A stretch of DNA of 64,000 nucleotides from Candidatus Scalindua sp. SCAELEC01 (GTDB lineage Bacteria > Planctomycetota > Brocadiia > Brocadiales > Scalinduaceae): NCBI GenBank assembly GCA_004282745.1, contig SHMT01000005.1, positions 92,973 through 156,972 of the forward strand, read 5' to 3'. Each line of letters starts with the position of its first letter. Within the stretch, counting starts at the first letter, position 1. This document shows, one piece after another, positions 1 through 8,879 of the stretch. The notes under the pieces are model-generated. The model saw nothing but the letters and a program-made list of their open reading frames with translations. It ran no database searches and was not told the origin of the DNA. Position numbers and translations under genes: made by a program.

Positions 1-2
1 CC

Positions 3-656
3 ATAGAAAAGAGAAGTGGTGAGAGGACGATCTTCTGGTCAAGGGCCACGGTCTCTCCATTTAATCCGGAAGAGGTAAATAAAGATTTGATCAGTAGCGC
101 TCGATTGCTTCATTTGGATGAACTTATGATTGAAGGTTCTCTCGAAGCCGCTCAGTGTGCTCGATGTGCGGGAGTATCTGTGGTTGTAGATGCAGGCAGC
201 TACCGGGAGGGTTCCCTTCAAGTTGTTGCATTGGCAGACTACTATATCACCTCTGAAGACTTTGTGTCTCAATATTCCCAAACAGATGTGACTGAAGAGG
301 TGGTTAGGAATGTGGCGAGAGAGTTGCTGCGGCTTGGGCCCAAGGTTGTTATTGTAACACTTGGCGCTCAGGGTAGTCTCACGGTTACCAAAAATGAGTG
401 TTTTTTTCTGCCGGCGTTTCAGGTTGATGTTGTTGATACAACGGGATGCGGAGATGTCTTTCATGGGGCCTTTATCTATGGAATACTACAAAACTGGGAG
501 TTGAAGAGGTCGGTACAGTTTGCTTCGGCTACTGCAGCCCTGAAGTGCAGGAGCGTTGGCGGCAGAACGGCAATACCAACACTTCAGGAGGTGAACAAGT
601 TTTTGGAGAGTGGTGAATATACTCATTGCAAAATGATATTTGGGATTTCAGGGTAG
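3..656 (+). CDS. PfkB-family carbohydrate kinase, 3' part (start lies before the window)
   Basis: The reading frame is open from base 3 and must begin upstream of the window; a TTG at 87 lies inside the gene and is not the start. The peptide before it (ERTIFWSRATVSPFNPEEV) continues the ribokinase-like fold. The C-terminal PfkB signature DTTGCGDVFHGAF is present near base 435; its last Asp (in GCGD) is the catalytic base in this family, which phosphorylates sugars or nucleosides with ATP in the cytosol. The gene ends normally with a short C-terminal helix region. The substrate cannot be told from the visible part; the residue pattern is ribokinase/fructokinase-like. It is followed by a 242-bp gap with a dispersed repeat, so it is probably not co-transcribed with the protease gene. 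Confidence 0.85.
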   Translation: MEKRSGERTIFWSRATVSPFNPEEVNKDLISSARLLHLDELMIEGSLEAAQCARCAGVSVVVDAGSYREGSLQVVALADYYITSEDFVSQYSQTDVTEEVVRNVARELLRLGPKVVIVTLGAQGSLTVTKNECFFLPAFQVDVVDTTGCGDVFHGAFIYGILQNWELKRSVQFASATAALKCRSVGGRTAIPTLQEVNKFLESGEYTHCKMIFGISG

Positions 657-761
657 GAGTTTGCGTGAAATTTTGATTATTCGATTGAACAAAACCAGAG
701 GCTTAGTAGTGCTAAGTCGAGGATTTTGTGATTGAGAAAAATCTAAAGTTCATGTGGAATC

Positions 762-799
762 AGGTTCTGAAAACCGAAAATCAATTTGTGATGGGTATA
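762..799 (+). repeat. Dispersed 38-bp repeat, copy 1
   Basis: This stretch matches the reverse complement of 51056-51093 at 33 of 38 positions by eye, including the blocks TTCTGAAAACC and CAATTTGTGATGG followed by a TATA run. Weaker relatives lie at 16981-17008 and 34738-34768 on the other strand. It is non-coding; the small reading frame crossing it has no homology I recognise. Confidence 0.6.
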
Positions 800-898
800 T
801 ATACTGCGGACCAGTTAGGCCCTCGGTGAAATTATTTCTGTTTGTGAGTCCAATAATCTTGCCTGTGAACGTAAAAAATTGTAAACAAAGAGAGAGTA

Positions 899-2023
899 AT
901 GCTAAAGAGCGAAAAAGAACAGACTCTTCACCTGTCTAAAAAATACTCAGTACAAAAACAGATATCAACATTCTCAGGTGTCTGTATTACGCTTTTGTAC
1001 CTGGTATTTATGATACTGTTAGGTTCGAACCTCATCAAGTACTACCTCTTGTTTGTTACGACTAATCAGTATCTGCTTATCGCCCTCTATCTCTTTACCT
1101 TTATTCTTTTGCTTGAGCTGTTTACACTACCCCTTCACTTCTATGGAGGCTTTATCCTTGAGCATCTCTTCAAGTTGTCTAATCAGACATTTCTCGGGTG
1201 GATTTGGGACGAACTTAAGAAATTTTCTCTTTCCGTCATACTCCTCATTTTTTTGGGAGAGGTAATGTACCTGTTCCTAAGAAATTTTCCCGATTTTTGG
1301 TGGGTATACGTCGCAATTGTGTGGATTTTTTTCTCGATCATTATGGCAAAACTTGCACCCGTACTTATTTTTCCTCTCTTTTTCAAGATTGAGCCTATCG
1401 AGAGGGAAGAGCTGAGAGAGGGGTTTCTCAAGCTTGCTGAAGGAACCGGTATAACTATTGAGGGTGTGTACAAAATTAACCTGAGTAAGAACACAAAGAA
1501 GGCGAATGCCGCGCTTGCCGGTCTTGGGAGTACGAGGAGGGTTCTTTTAAGTGATACTCTTTTGGATTCTTATTCGCCCGTTGAGATACATTCTGTATTT
1601 GCACACGAACTAGGCCACCATGTCTATCATCACATTTGGAAACTTTTAGCCATTGGCGTCATAACGAGTTTCGGAGGATTTGCCTTGTGTCATTATGTGG
1701 TGATAAATGTACTGACGTTTTTTGGATTCCAATTTATCTACGATATAGCGGTATTTCCTCTTCTCTGTATCGTTTTTGCAGTTTTTGGTTTTATTTTGTT
1801 GCCGATACAGAATGCCTGCAGTAGGAGGTGGGAGAGAGAGTGTGACAAATATGCGATTAAAAAGACCAATAATCCTCAGGCCTTTATTTCTACGATGGAT
1901 AAGCTGGCTGATCAAAACCTTGCGGATCGATCTCCAAACAGAATTATTGAACTGCTTTTTTATGGTCACCCACCAATAGCAAAACGAATTGAGATGGCAC
2001 GGGGTTTTCTCTCGTGTGTATGA
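899..2023 (+). CDS. M48-family membrane metalloprotease, Ste24/CAAX prenyl protease 1-like
   Basis: A 374-residue integral membrane zinc protease. Hydrophobic segments occur at roughly residues 22-42, 60-80, 105-125 and 135-155, then a second pair after the active site near 250-300. The zinc site HELGHH is at about residues 236-241, and the third ligand is expected to be the Glu in RRWERECDKYA near residue 313. This topology and motif order match the Ste24p/HtpX clan, which cleaves membrane proteins or prenylated peptides. In bacteria, Ste24-like members are usually quality-control or unknown-role proteases because CAAX prenylation is absent. The ATG at 899 follows an AAAGAGAGAG purine tract at close spacing. 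Its neighbours do not point to a substrate. Confidence 0.85.
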   Translation: MLKSEKEQTLHLSKKYSVQKQISTFSGVCITLLYLVFMILLGSNLIKYYLLFVTTNQYLLIALYLFTFILLLELFTLPLHFYGGFILEHLFKLSNQTFLGWIWDELKKFSLSVILLIFLGEVMYLFLRNFPDFWWVYVAIVWIFFSIIMAKLAPVLIFPLFFKIEPIEREELREGFLKLAEGTGITIEGVYKINLSKNTKKANAALAGLGSTRRVLLSDTLLDSYSPVEIHSVFAHELGHHVYHHIWKLLAIGVITSFGGFALCHYVVINVLTFFGFQFIYDIAVFPLLCIVFAVFGFILLPIQNACSRRWERECDKYAIKKTNNPQAFISTMDKLADQNLADRSPNRIIELLFYGHPPIAKRIEMARGFLSCV

Positions 2024-2189
2024 GTTTGTTAATTCGTAACGGTGCATTAGCTTACCGTTTGGTCCGGTTTGAACCAACGTGCACATTCAAACGGGAAAAG
2101 TATGTTGACTGGGAATCTGTTTTGCTATAAGATTTTGCTGCGGGAGGTCGACTCTAATTTTATTATTTTTGAGAGGAGATATGCTACAA

Positions 2190-2630
2190 ATGAAAAAAGA
2201 AAAATATGGTGTGAGGCGAACAGATGACGGTGGATTTACCTTGATTGAGCTCTTGATCGTTATGGTCATTATCGGATTGCTGGCAGCATTTATTGTTCCA
2301 AAATTAATTGGCAAGGTGGGGACATCAAAACAGACCGCAGCAAAGGCGCAGATCGAACTGTTTTCAACTGCCTTGGACATGTACCGGTTGGATACGGGAA
2401 AATATCCCTCACAAGATATGGGACTGAACGCCTTGCTTTCAAAGTCTGATGGGGCGAAGAACTGGAACGGCCCTTATTTGAAGAAAAGCGTTATACCGAA
2501 AGACCCCTGGGGTGCAGACTACGTGTATAAACATCCTGGTGAACATGGTGATTACGATTTACTCTCTTACGGTGCCGATAATAGCGACGGTGGATCAGGC
2601 GAGGGTGCTGATATTGTAAGTTGGGAGTAA
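2190..2630 (+). CDS. gspG: Type II secretion major pseudopilin GspG
   Basis: A prepilin-like protein of 146 residues. A short basic leader is followed by the class III prepilin site GGFTLIELLIVMVIIG near residues 11-26: cleavage falls after Gly, before the N-methylated Phe, with Glu at +5, and a continuous hydrophobic helix follows. The C-terminal half has the GspG pattern: a KYPSQDMGLNAL stretch, then GPYLKK, DPWGADYVY and a calcium-loop-like DLLSYGADNSDGG. GspG polymerises into the periplasmic pseudopilus that pushes folded proteins through the outer membrane. The AGGAG at 2174-2178 sits 11 nt before the ATG at 2190; an in-frame ATG at 2181 is too close to it and a TTG at 2169 lies upstream of it. 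gspE follows 153 bp downstream. Confidence 0.9.
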   Translation: MKKEKYGVRRTDDGGFTLIELLIVMVIIGLLAAFIVPKLIGKVGTSKQTAAKAQIELFSTALDMYRLDTGKYPSQDMGLNALLSKSDGAKNWNGPYLKKSVIPKDPWGADYVYKHPGEHGDYDLLSYGADNSDGGSGEGADIVSWE

Positions 2631-2783
2631 GGATGAGTTGTTTCTTCTCTCCCGTTGTCGGTGTGGCTGGCACCGTATGGGAGTGGTGCAGTTTTTATCA
2701 TAATACTTGGTATTGTTAAGCCGGTGCATATTCTGTTTGTCTCTACAGATCGGTAAAACACTCTTTACCCTGGTAACAGAACA

Positions 2784-4436
2784 ATGGTAGGATTAGAAGA
2801 CAAATTGCTTAACGTCATTTTGGAGACAGAAAAAATATCAGAGGCAGATGTTGAAAAAGTGAGACATCTTCAGAAGGAGACCCATGAGCGGGTGGACAGG
2901 ATCTTGCTGAATCTTGGCATTATATCTGAGGAGGATTTGCGGGATTCATTCGGGGAGCTGTTTAACTTGCCTGTTTGGGAGATGAAGAGGGGTGAGAAGT
3001 TTGAAGCTATTGAATTCCTACCAATTACGTTCCTTTCATCTAATAGGATATTACCTCTAAAGCAATATAACGGATCTGTAGATATTGTGCTTGCTGATCC
3101 TACAGACCGTTCACTGATAGAGCTTATCGAGACGTCGACCGAGAAACGATTGAAAATTTTTGTTGGTTGTGAAAAAGACATTATTACCGCTATTGAGGAG
3201 GTTTATAGTGCAGAAGTGGGAGAAGAAGTTGCGTACGGCCTAGACTCGGAAGTTGCAGATGATCTGGAAAAATTAAAAGACCTCGCACTAGAAGCTCCGG
3301 TGGTCAGGTTGGTGAATAATATCCTCAATAAAGCTCTGGAAATTGGTTCTAGTGATATCCATATTGAGATGTTTGAAAATCAGCCGAGGCTGAGATATCG
3401 GTTAGATGGTGTCCTGAGAGATTATGCACCCCCCACCCGTGACTTGTATTTTGCAACGGTTAATCGTATTAAGATAATGTCAAACTTGAATATCGCAGAG
3501 AAGAGACTTCCTCAAGATGGAAGGATACGATTAAAGGTTGGCGGGAGGGAAATAGATGTCAGGGTATCCGTAATTCCAATGCTGTATGGAGAGGGCATCG
3601 TACTTCGTATTTTGGACAAGTCAAATGTGTCTCTTGATTTGGTAAAGCTCGGTTTTGAAGGCGTTATTCTGAAAAATCTGAGAAACCTTATAAAGAAACC
3701 GGAAGGGATGATACTGGTTACGGGTCCGACGGGTAGCGGAAAGACAACGACACTCTACGCTTCTCTCAAGGAGATAATATCACCAGAATTAAAAGTTGTC
3801 ACTATTGAGGATCCTGTTGAGTATAGTATTGAGGGTGTCAATCAGATACAGGTTAACCATAAGATCAACCTGAGTTTTGCTGCGGGTCTCCGTTCTATCT
3901 TAAGGCATGATCCTGATGTGATCCTTGTTGGTGAAATTAGGGACAAAGATACGGCAAGTATCTCAATACAATCCGCTTTGACTGGTCACCTTGTGCTCTC
4001 GACACTTCATACCAACGATTGTGCGTCTACTTTTGGGAGATTACTTGATATGGGTGTCGAAGACTATTTAATTTCTACTTGTGTTATAGCGGTTCTTGCT
4101 CAAAGGCTGTTAAGAAAACTATGTGACTGTAAAATTGAGCATCCTATGGATAGTGATACCAAGATGAGAATAGGTGTATCTGAAGAGTGTACAATCTACA
4201 AAGCAAATGGGTGTGACGAATGCGGTAATACCGGTTACTCAGGGAGGGTTGCTGTTTCGGAGTTACTCGTTGTAAATGATGCTATCCGGAAGTTGATCAT
4301 TAACCATGAGAGTTCGAATATTATTGAGCAGGAAGCGATTAAACACGGTATGCGAACCTTTTGGGATGATGGGGTGAGTAAAATGGCAAAGGGAGTTACT
4401 ACCTTAAGTGAGTTGGAGAGGGTAATTGAAAAATAA
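2784..4436 (+). CDS. gspE: Type II secretion/type IV pilus assembly ATPase GspE/PilB
   Basis: A 550-residue secretion ATPase that powers pseudopilus assembly from the cytosolic face of the membrane. The N-terminal region (about 1-150) is a degenerate MshEN/T2SSE_N-type domain. Then come the N2 domain, with a characteristic SSDIHIE and RLPQDGRI, the Walker A motif GPTGSGKTTT at about 314-323, the Walker B region DVILVGEIRD near 377-386, the His box GHLVLSTLHTND, and a C-terminal zinc four-cysteine module (CDC near 447 and CDECGNTGY near 476). All catalytic elements are intact. No gspF or gspD is adjacent, so the rest of the machine must be encoded elsewhere. The ATG at 2784 lacks a strong Shine-Dalgarno sequence. 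Confidence 0.93.
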   Translation: MVGLEDKLLNVILETEKISEADVEKVRHLQKETHERVDRILLNLGIISEEDLRDSFGELFNLPVWEMKRGEKFEAIEFLPITFLSSNRILPLKQYNGSVDIVLADPTDRSLIELIETSTEKRLKIFVGCEKDIITAIEEVYSAEVGEEVAYGLDSEVADDLEKLKDLALEAPVVRLVNNILNKALEIGSSDIHIEMFENQPRLRYRLDGVLRDYAPPTRDLYFATVNRIKIMSNLNIAEKRLPQDGRIRLKVGGREIDVRVSVIPMLYGEGIVLRILDKSNVSLDLVKLGFEGVILKNLRNLIKKPEGMILVTGPTGSGKTTTLYASLKEIISPELKVVTIEDPVEYSIEGVNQIQVNHKINLSFAAGLRSILRHDPDVILVGEIRDKDTASISIQSALTGHLVLSTLHTNDCASTFGRLLDMGVEDYLISTCVIAVLAQRLLRKLCDCKIEHPMDSDTKMRIGVSEECTIYKANGCDECGNTGYSGRVAVSELLVVNDAIRKLIINHESSNIIEQEAIKHGMRTFWDDGVSKMAKGVTTLSELERVIEK

Positions 4437-4475
4437 TTTTGATAGATATCTTTGTGGCTACGAGTTAGGCATAGT

Positions 4476-4625
4476 TAGTGTTTGAACGAAAACTACCCAT
4501 CTACTGCGTTGCTGCAATAATTTCGCAATCCTCAAGTACAATTGTACGTTCCGGTTACGAAATTATTACGCGCCTTGTACCTAGGCACTTTTCATTCAAA
4601 CACAGGGTTTTCGTTCAGACACTAG
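4476..4625 (+). mobile_element. 150-bp palindromic MITE-like element, copy A
   Basis: The element begins TA-GTGTTTGAACGAAAAC and ends GTTTTCGTTCAGACAC-TA; the 16-bp termini are inverted repeats with 15 of 16 matches, and the flanking TA suggests a TA target duplication as in IS630/Tc1-mariner elements. Inside, AATAATTTCG pairs with CGAAATTATT around the palindrome GTACAATTGTAC, so the single strand could fold into one long hairpin. It has no coding capacity. A second full-length copy lies at 30857-31005. Confidence 0.8.
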
Positions 4626-5126
4626 TTAACGGTGTTAAGTACCCAGCTTAATCCGCGTGTATGTCATTCCAAAACCTAAACGTAAGGCAATCCGGGAAAT
4701 TGTGGGGGGCATGCAGTTTTTAACTAGTTTTTTTGTGGGAACGACAAATTGTCATACGGTTTTCCCTATAACGCCAGCAATCAGACAATATGTCATTACT
4801 TGGTTTTTTGTCTTTCGGTTAATACGGGTCTGGATGTGTGTGGAGAAGTACCCTTAGTATTTGGCAAATTAAAGGTTAAGGTTCAAAGCTTAAGTGTGGA
4901 AATTTTGTTTGTGGATTGTGGCATATTAATTGCTCTTTTTTGGTCAGGTTTAGTTAACATCTATGGAACAAAAAAGCCGAACCTATTCTTGCGAAAAAAT
5001 TAATAAAAAGTTTGTTTTTATGTTTGCGTTATCTGTAATTATTTGGTAGTTTCATTAGTCGCGGGTGATCGGCTTTTTTTTGAATTATTATTATTGAAAG
5101 TATATGGGGGGAGGGGTATATTGATT
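4626..5126 (+). other. Non-coding stretch before the NXR cluster; probable promoter region
   Basis: This 501-bp A+T-rich stretch has only short open frames (4657-4857 and 4749-5003) without recognisable domains, start signals or prepilin/signal features. It precedes the first NXR gene, so the cluster promoter is expected here, but I could not pick a convincing -35/-10 pair. A polypurine run at 5105-5115 acts as the ribosome-binding site for the next gene. Confidence 0.5.
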
Positions 5127-6092
5127 ATGTTGAACAAACTGTTGTTTAAATCTGTCCTATTTATGTGCGCTGGCGTAATGCTGCTTTTGGCTTCAAATGA
5201 TAAAGTTTTTTCACAAGGTGTAGGTCTTGGTGCAGAAGCAGAAGCAACTGTGGAAGAGAACATCCCTAGAGAGAAAGCACTCGTTGTTAAGTATATCAAT
5301 GCTGATCTCGATACTATTGATAAGGCATTCAGTCAAGCAGCACCTCTTAAGCTTGAGCTTCAGATGCAAGACAGGGCGTTTCCCAATGGCGGAGGTTCTG
5401 TGAGTGCTCTGGAAGTGAGGGGGGTTCACAATGGAAGCAGGATATTTTTTAATTTTAAGTGGAGTGATAAGACAAAGAATGATCGGGTTATTGCCGATCA
5501 TCTATTTCGAGATGCTGTTGGCTTGATGTTCCCTCTTGATATAGTTACTATCTCTCCGGAAACACCGTTTAGTCCAAGAATGGGTGACAGGGGGAAGCCG
5601 GTAAACATCTGGCATTGGAAAGCTGATTGGGAGAGAGAAATGGACTCAGAGTGTGGATTTGAGCATATGGAGGATCAGTATCCAGATATGTTTACCGATT
5701 TTGATTTTCACACTCACCCTTTGCATTTTCATGATCAAGAGCTTCACAGTATACCTCTTATATCAGGTGGGAGGGCTGCGGGAAACATGCTCTCTCAGCC
5801 AAATAAAGGGACTACTGTGGAAGATCTGAATGCAATTGGTTTCAGTACACTGACGACACAAGACCATCAGGATGTGCAGGGAAAAGGCAAATGGGAAAAT
5901 AGTGGGTGGAATGTGACAATGTATAGGGATTTGATCACTGCCGATACGAATGATGTTCAGTTTATACCGGGAGTGGAGACGTTTTTTAATGTTGCGGTTT
6001 GGAACGGTGAAGAGGGCGACAGGAACGGTCAAAAGTCAATCAGCACAAGATGGAGTCCTGTAAAGCTTGAAACGGTAAAATATGACCAATAG
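5127..6092 (+). CDS. nxrC: NXR gamma subunit-like, ethylbenzene dehydrogenase-type haem b-binding protein (NxrC)
   Basis: A 321-residue exported protein: basic MLNKLLFK, a hydrophobic core of about 15 residues and a cleavage region near VFSQG give a Sec-type signal peptide of about 29 residues. The mature part shows the EB_dh (ethylbenzene dehydrogenase gamma) pattern: VKYINADLD, LELQMQDRAFPNG, VRGVHNGSRIFFNFKWSD, then DAVGLMFPLD and VNIWHWKADWE. In DMSO-reductase family II enzymes this subunit binds haem b and passes electrons from the beta subunit to a soluble carrier; in anammox cells this would occur in the anammoxosome. The frame stays open 28 codons upstream, but ATG 5127 exactly begins the signal peptide, with a GGGGGGAGGGG tract upstream; a TTG at 5121 is an alternative. 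nxrB follows 57 bp later. The lineage assignment rests on context with nxrB and nxrA. Confidence 0.82.
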   Translation: MLNKLLFKSVLFMCAGVMLLLASNDKVFSQGVGLGAEAEATVEENIPREKALVVKYINADLDTIDKAFSQAAPLKLELQMQDRAFPNGGGSVSALEVRGVHNGSRIFFNFKWSDKTKNDRVIADHLFRDAVGLMFPLDIVTISPETPFSPRMGDRGKPVNIWHWKADWEREMDSECGFEHMEDQYPDMFTDFDFHTHPLHFHDQELHSIPLISGGRAAGNMLSQPNKGTTVEDLNAIGFSTLTTQDHQDVQGKGKWENSGWNVTMYRDLITADTNDVQFIPGVETFFNVAVWNGEEGDRNGQKSISTRWSPVKLETVKYDQ

Positions 6093-6149
6093 GGATAAAA
6101 TATTAAGGTATAAGATAGATGTAAATTATAGATTTTAAGGAGGGGAATA

Positions 6150-7412
6150 ATGACACTTGTTCACAATTGGCATCTTGGGAGAAAGATGGAGTATCCATAT
6201 TTTGAGTCAAGACCAAAACAGCAATTTGCTGCTGTCTTTAACATTAATAGGTGTATAGCCTGTCAGACCTGTACTATGGCCCATAAGAGCACCTGGACTT
6301 ACAGTAAGGGGCAGGAGTATATGTGGTGGAACAATGTGGAAACAAAACCGTATGGGGGTTATCCACAATTTTGGGACCATAAAATATTGCAGTTGCTCTG
6401 GGATAACGGAAATAATCCGATGGAGTGGTATACGTCTGATGATGACAAGGATGCTACCTCGGCTCCTTATGGTCTCTACAATAGTGATACTATCTTCGAG
6501 TTGGCCCAAACAAAAGGTCTCAATCAGCAGGCGGTTGGGTATATACCGGATGACAAAGAGTGGCGGTTCCCAAATATTTATGAAGATACCGCAGCAAGTG
6601 AGAAGACAAACTATGAGACGGGTCCTGCAGCTGAGTCATCCGAGCTTCCGGAGCACAAGAGATGGTTTTTCTATCTCCAGAGGATCTGTAACCACTGTAC
6701 ATATCCTGCTTGTCTTGCTGCTTGCCCGAGGAAGGCGATCTATAAGCGTAAAGAGGACGGAATTGTCTTGATTGACCAGAAACGGTGTAGGGGTTACAGG
6801 AAGTGTGTAGAGCAGTGCCCTTACAAAAAGCCGATGTATAGAGGTGAGACTCGCATTTCAGAGAAGTGTATTGCCTGCTATCCTCGAGTTGAGGGTAAAG
6901 ACCCTATCACGAAAGGGAGAAGGATGGAGGCGAGATGTATGGCTGCCTGTGTCGGGAAGATTCGGTTAAATGGGCTTTTGTCGGGTGACTACACAAAGCC
7001 GGATCCGAAGAATCCACTTGACTGGATGATACACATTCACCGAGTAGCTTTGCCACTCTATCCTCAATTTGGCACGGAGCCAAATGTCTATTACATACCG
7101 CCAAGGTGGGCTCCAAGGAGCTATTTGCGGCAGATGTTTGGTCCTGGGGTAGATGAGGCGCTTGAAAAGTATGCAACGCCTTCAAGGGAACTAATGGCAG
7201 TGTTGCAGTTGTTTAGGACAACGCAGACCATGTTTGCAAGATTTGAAATTGAGGATGGGAAGAAGATTTATGAAACTGAGGTTGATGGCAGGAAGTTTGA
7301 AGTGTACAATGACACGGTTATCGGTTTTGCATCAGACGGCACCGAGATGGTGAGGGTTCAGGTTGAGGAGCCTACCTGGGAGAGCGATGAGAAGAGGATG
7401 GTTACATACTAA
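6150..7412 (+). CDS. nxrB: Nitrite oxidoreductase iron-sulfur (beta) subunit NxrB
   Basis: A 420-residue ferredoxin-type subunit related to NarH. Cysteine groups appear in the family order: CIACQTC at 35-41, CNHC...C...CP near 181-193, CRGYRKCVEQCP near 213-223, and CIACYP plus CMAAC near 241-267. The stretch SKGQEYMWWNNVETKPYGGYPQFWD region is, from memory, typical of NXR-type beta subunits. In the first group the residue where NarH has its fourth cysteine is His45 (CTMAHK). The protein has no signal peptide and should be co-exported with the Tat-tagged NxrA. A strong AAGGAGGGG-like site (aaggagggg, 6138-6146) precedes ATG 6150. It passes electrons from the molybdenum site in NxrA towards the haem subunit. 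Unusually, the order is C-B-...-A, with three genes between nxrB and nxrA. Confidence 0.92.
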   Translation: MTLVHNWHLGRKMEYPYFESRPKQQFAAVFNINRCIACQTCTMAHKSTWTYSKGQEYMWWNNVETKPYGGYPQFWDHKILQLLWDNGNNPMEWYTSDDDKDATSAPYGLYNSDTIFELAQTKGLNQQAVGYIPDDKEWRFPNIYEDTAASEKTNYETGPAAESSELPEHKRWFFYLQRICNHCTYPACLAACPRKAIYKRKEDGIVLIDQKRCRGYRKCVEQCPYKKPMYRGETRISEKCIACYPRVEGKDPITKGRRMEARCMAACVGKIRLNGLLSGDYTKPDPKNPLDWMIHIHRVALPLYPQFGTEPNVYYIPPRWAPRSYLRQMFGPGVDEALEKYATPSRELMAVLQLFRTTQTMFARFEIEDGKKIYETEVDGRKFEVYNDTVIGFASDGTEMVRVQVEEPTWESDEKRMVTY

Positions 7413-7479
7413 AGATTTAGTAATAAAACTGATATTTTGAATTTAAGTGATAATGTCTGAGTTATATGGAGGATTATAT

Positions 7480-8082
7480 ATGAAGCACCCGAAACATGTT
7501 GGATTGTTTATTGCGCTCGCTTTTTTGGGCATAAGCATTGTCGGTTTCTGTTCCAGGAGTTATGCGGCAGAGGAGTGGGAACCCGGGTTTGAGGCGTTTA
7601 AACCTTGGAACGACCCTGGTTATCATCAGAGAAATACGGGAAATATTGATTGGAACTCCTTTGAGGAGTTGCCTGCTGAAGAGACGAAACACGGTGCACC
7701 AAAGCATACTGATATTTACTGGATTGAGGGGGAAAAAGGGTGGATTAACCGTATGCGGGAGGCTGAGGGGCGATCGAGGCTGAAGTACCAGACACCGGCG
7801 AATTTGAGCGCTGATAAATACCATAGTGCCTGTCCTTTGTGTGGCTTTGCAACCTATTTTTGGCTTGATAATGGTGATATGGACAGCGAAACGATAAAGA
7901 CCATTCAAGCCGATTATCCTAGCTGGAAACAAGCTGATGGCGCTTGTCGTTATTGTTTTGAGACTTACGCGGTAAGGTCTGGGGCATGGTATGACGGCAA
8001 GCTCGCTTCCTCTACCGATGAGTACGTGATTGGTTACAACAAGTCAAAGGGTGTGCAGGATTATTTTAAACAGGTGAAGTGA
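7480..8082 (+). CDS. Secreted NXR-cluster protein with double-CxxC (CPLC-x34-CxxC) domain
   Basis: A 200-residue protein of unknown function. It has a clear Sec-type signal peptide (basic MKHPKH, hydrophobic GLFIALAFLGISIVGF, and SYAA before the mature EEWEP). The mature N-terminal half is charged and rich in Trp, Pro and Asn. A domain at 118-170 carries CPLCGF, then WL, DYPSW, a second CxxC (CRYC) and ETY...GAW; this is the same domain, with the same spacing, as at the C-terminus of the zincin-like protein at 8872. Four cysteines of this kind usually bind zinc or iron. ATG 7480 follows a TGGAGGA site at 7467-7473; the open frame upstream of it is not needed. Lying directly after nxrB, it is a candidate accessory or assembly-promoting NXR subunit, possibly equivalent to the NXR-T subunit described in Kuenenia; that link is an inference I could not test. 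Confidence 0.7.
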   Translation: MKHPKHVGLFIALAFLGISIVGFCSRSYAAEEWEPGFEAFKPWNDPGYHQRNTGNIDWNSFEELPAEETKHGAPKHTDIYWIEGEKGWINRMREAEGRSRLKYQTPANLSADKYHSACPLCGFATYFWLDNGDMDSETIKTIQADYPSWKQADGACRYCFETYAVRSGAWYDGKLASSTDEYVIGYNKSKGVQDYFKQVK

Positions 8083-8102
8083 TGGAGAGATTGGGTGTCT
8101 AA

Positions 8103-8879
8103 ATGGAAAATGATAAAAAAAATGAAGTAGACGGTTTGCTGGCGGCGAGCCAGGTGTATCAATTTCTCTCTACCTGTCTGTTTGAACTTGATAAAGAGAC
8201 GTTCGACTTGGTCACTAATGAAGAGTATTTGGGCGAGGTCGAAAGTTGTCTGAGCAAGAGTGGTGATGGTGAGTTGTCTGAAACCTTCAGGATGCTGAGG
8301 GAGAATTTGCAAAACACCGATTGTGAAACATTGGCCCAGGGTTTTCGGTCTACGTTTGGGAGCTCTACTGTTGCCATGGACTGTCCACCCTTTGAGATGT
8401 ATTTCAGTGGTTCACACATATGGCAGCAAACACAGGACCTTGCCGATATCTCTGGTTTTTATAAGGCGTATGGGCTGGAAATTGCCGAGGGAGATTCAAC
8501 GAGTAGGTGGGACCATATTGCTGTGGAGTTGGAGTTTATGCACTTTATAACGTATAAACTCGCCTATGCCATAGAAAATGATCATGGAAAAGATGATTTT
8601 GATCTGTGTCTGGCTGGTAAAAAAAAGTTTTTAATGGCCCACATTGGTCGATGGATAAATGCCTTTTCGATAACAACGAGTAAGAAATCTCCGGTAGAGT
8701 TTTACCGTCATGTTGCAAAATTGGCAAATACTTTTATTCATATTGAAATGGAGAAGCTTGAGATTGATACCGAAGAGGTAGATGCCTCCCATGGAAATGA
8801 GCCTGACTATATGCAGAGGCTTGAAGGTAAGAGCGCGTCGGCGTGTGACTCTTGTATGGAAGAGGAAGAGTATGCTTAA
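8103..8879 (+). CDS. TorD/DmsD-family molybdoenzyme chaperone
   Basis: A 258-residue all-helical cytosolic protein of the TorD/DmsD/NarJ type, which binds the Tat signal and folding intermediate of a molybdoenzyme catalytic subunit and helps cofactor insertion. Supporting stretches include the N-terminal LLAASQVYQFLSTCLF helix, MDCPPFEMYF in the place where the family has its conserved PxE-type loop, and DHIAVELEFMHFIT, a common TorD helix. The position between nxrB and nxrA makes NxrA the obvious client. It ends with an acidic tail containing a CxxC (CDSCMEEEEYA), an unusual extra given the other CxxC proteins of this cluster. The stop overlaps the next start by 8 nt (ATGCTTAA), indicating translational coupling. 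Confidence 0.87.
   Translation: MENDKKNEVDGLLAASQVYQFLSTCLFELDKETFDLVTNEEYLGEVESCLSKSGDGELSETFRMLRENLQNTDCETLAQGFRSTFGSSTVAMDCPPFEMYFSGSHIWQQTQDLADISGFYKAYGLEIAEGDSTSRWDHIAVELEFMHFITYKLAYAIENDHGKDDFDLCLAGKKKFLMAHIGRWINAFSITTSKKSPVEFYRHVAKLANTFIHIEMEKLEIDTEEVDASHGNEPDYMQRLEGKSASACDSCMEEEEYA

Noticed and set aside
754..939. 61-codon open frame after the PfkB gene
   Set aside because: It runs through the dispersed repeat and into the start of the protease gene, has no good start signal and no recognisable composition.
899..2023. M48 protease as a true CAAX processing enzyme
   Set aside because: Bacteria lack CAAX prenylation; only the fold and zinc site can be supported.
1646..2086. 146-codon minus-strand frame
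   Set aside because: It lies inside the M48 protease gene and its extension; its composition is that of an antisense shadow.
4657..5003. Two short open frames upstream of the NXR cluster
   Set aside because: No ribosome-binding site, no domain, low-complexity A+T-rich composition; the region fits a promoter better.
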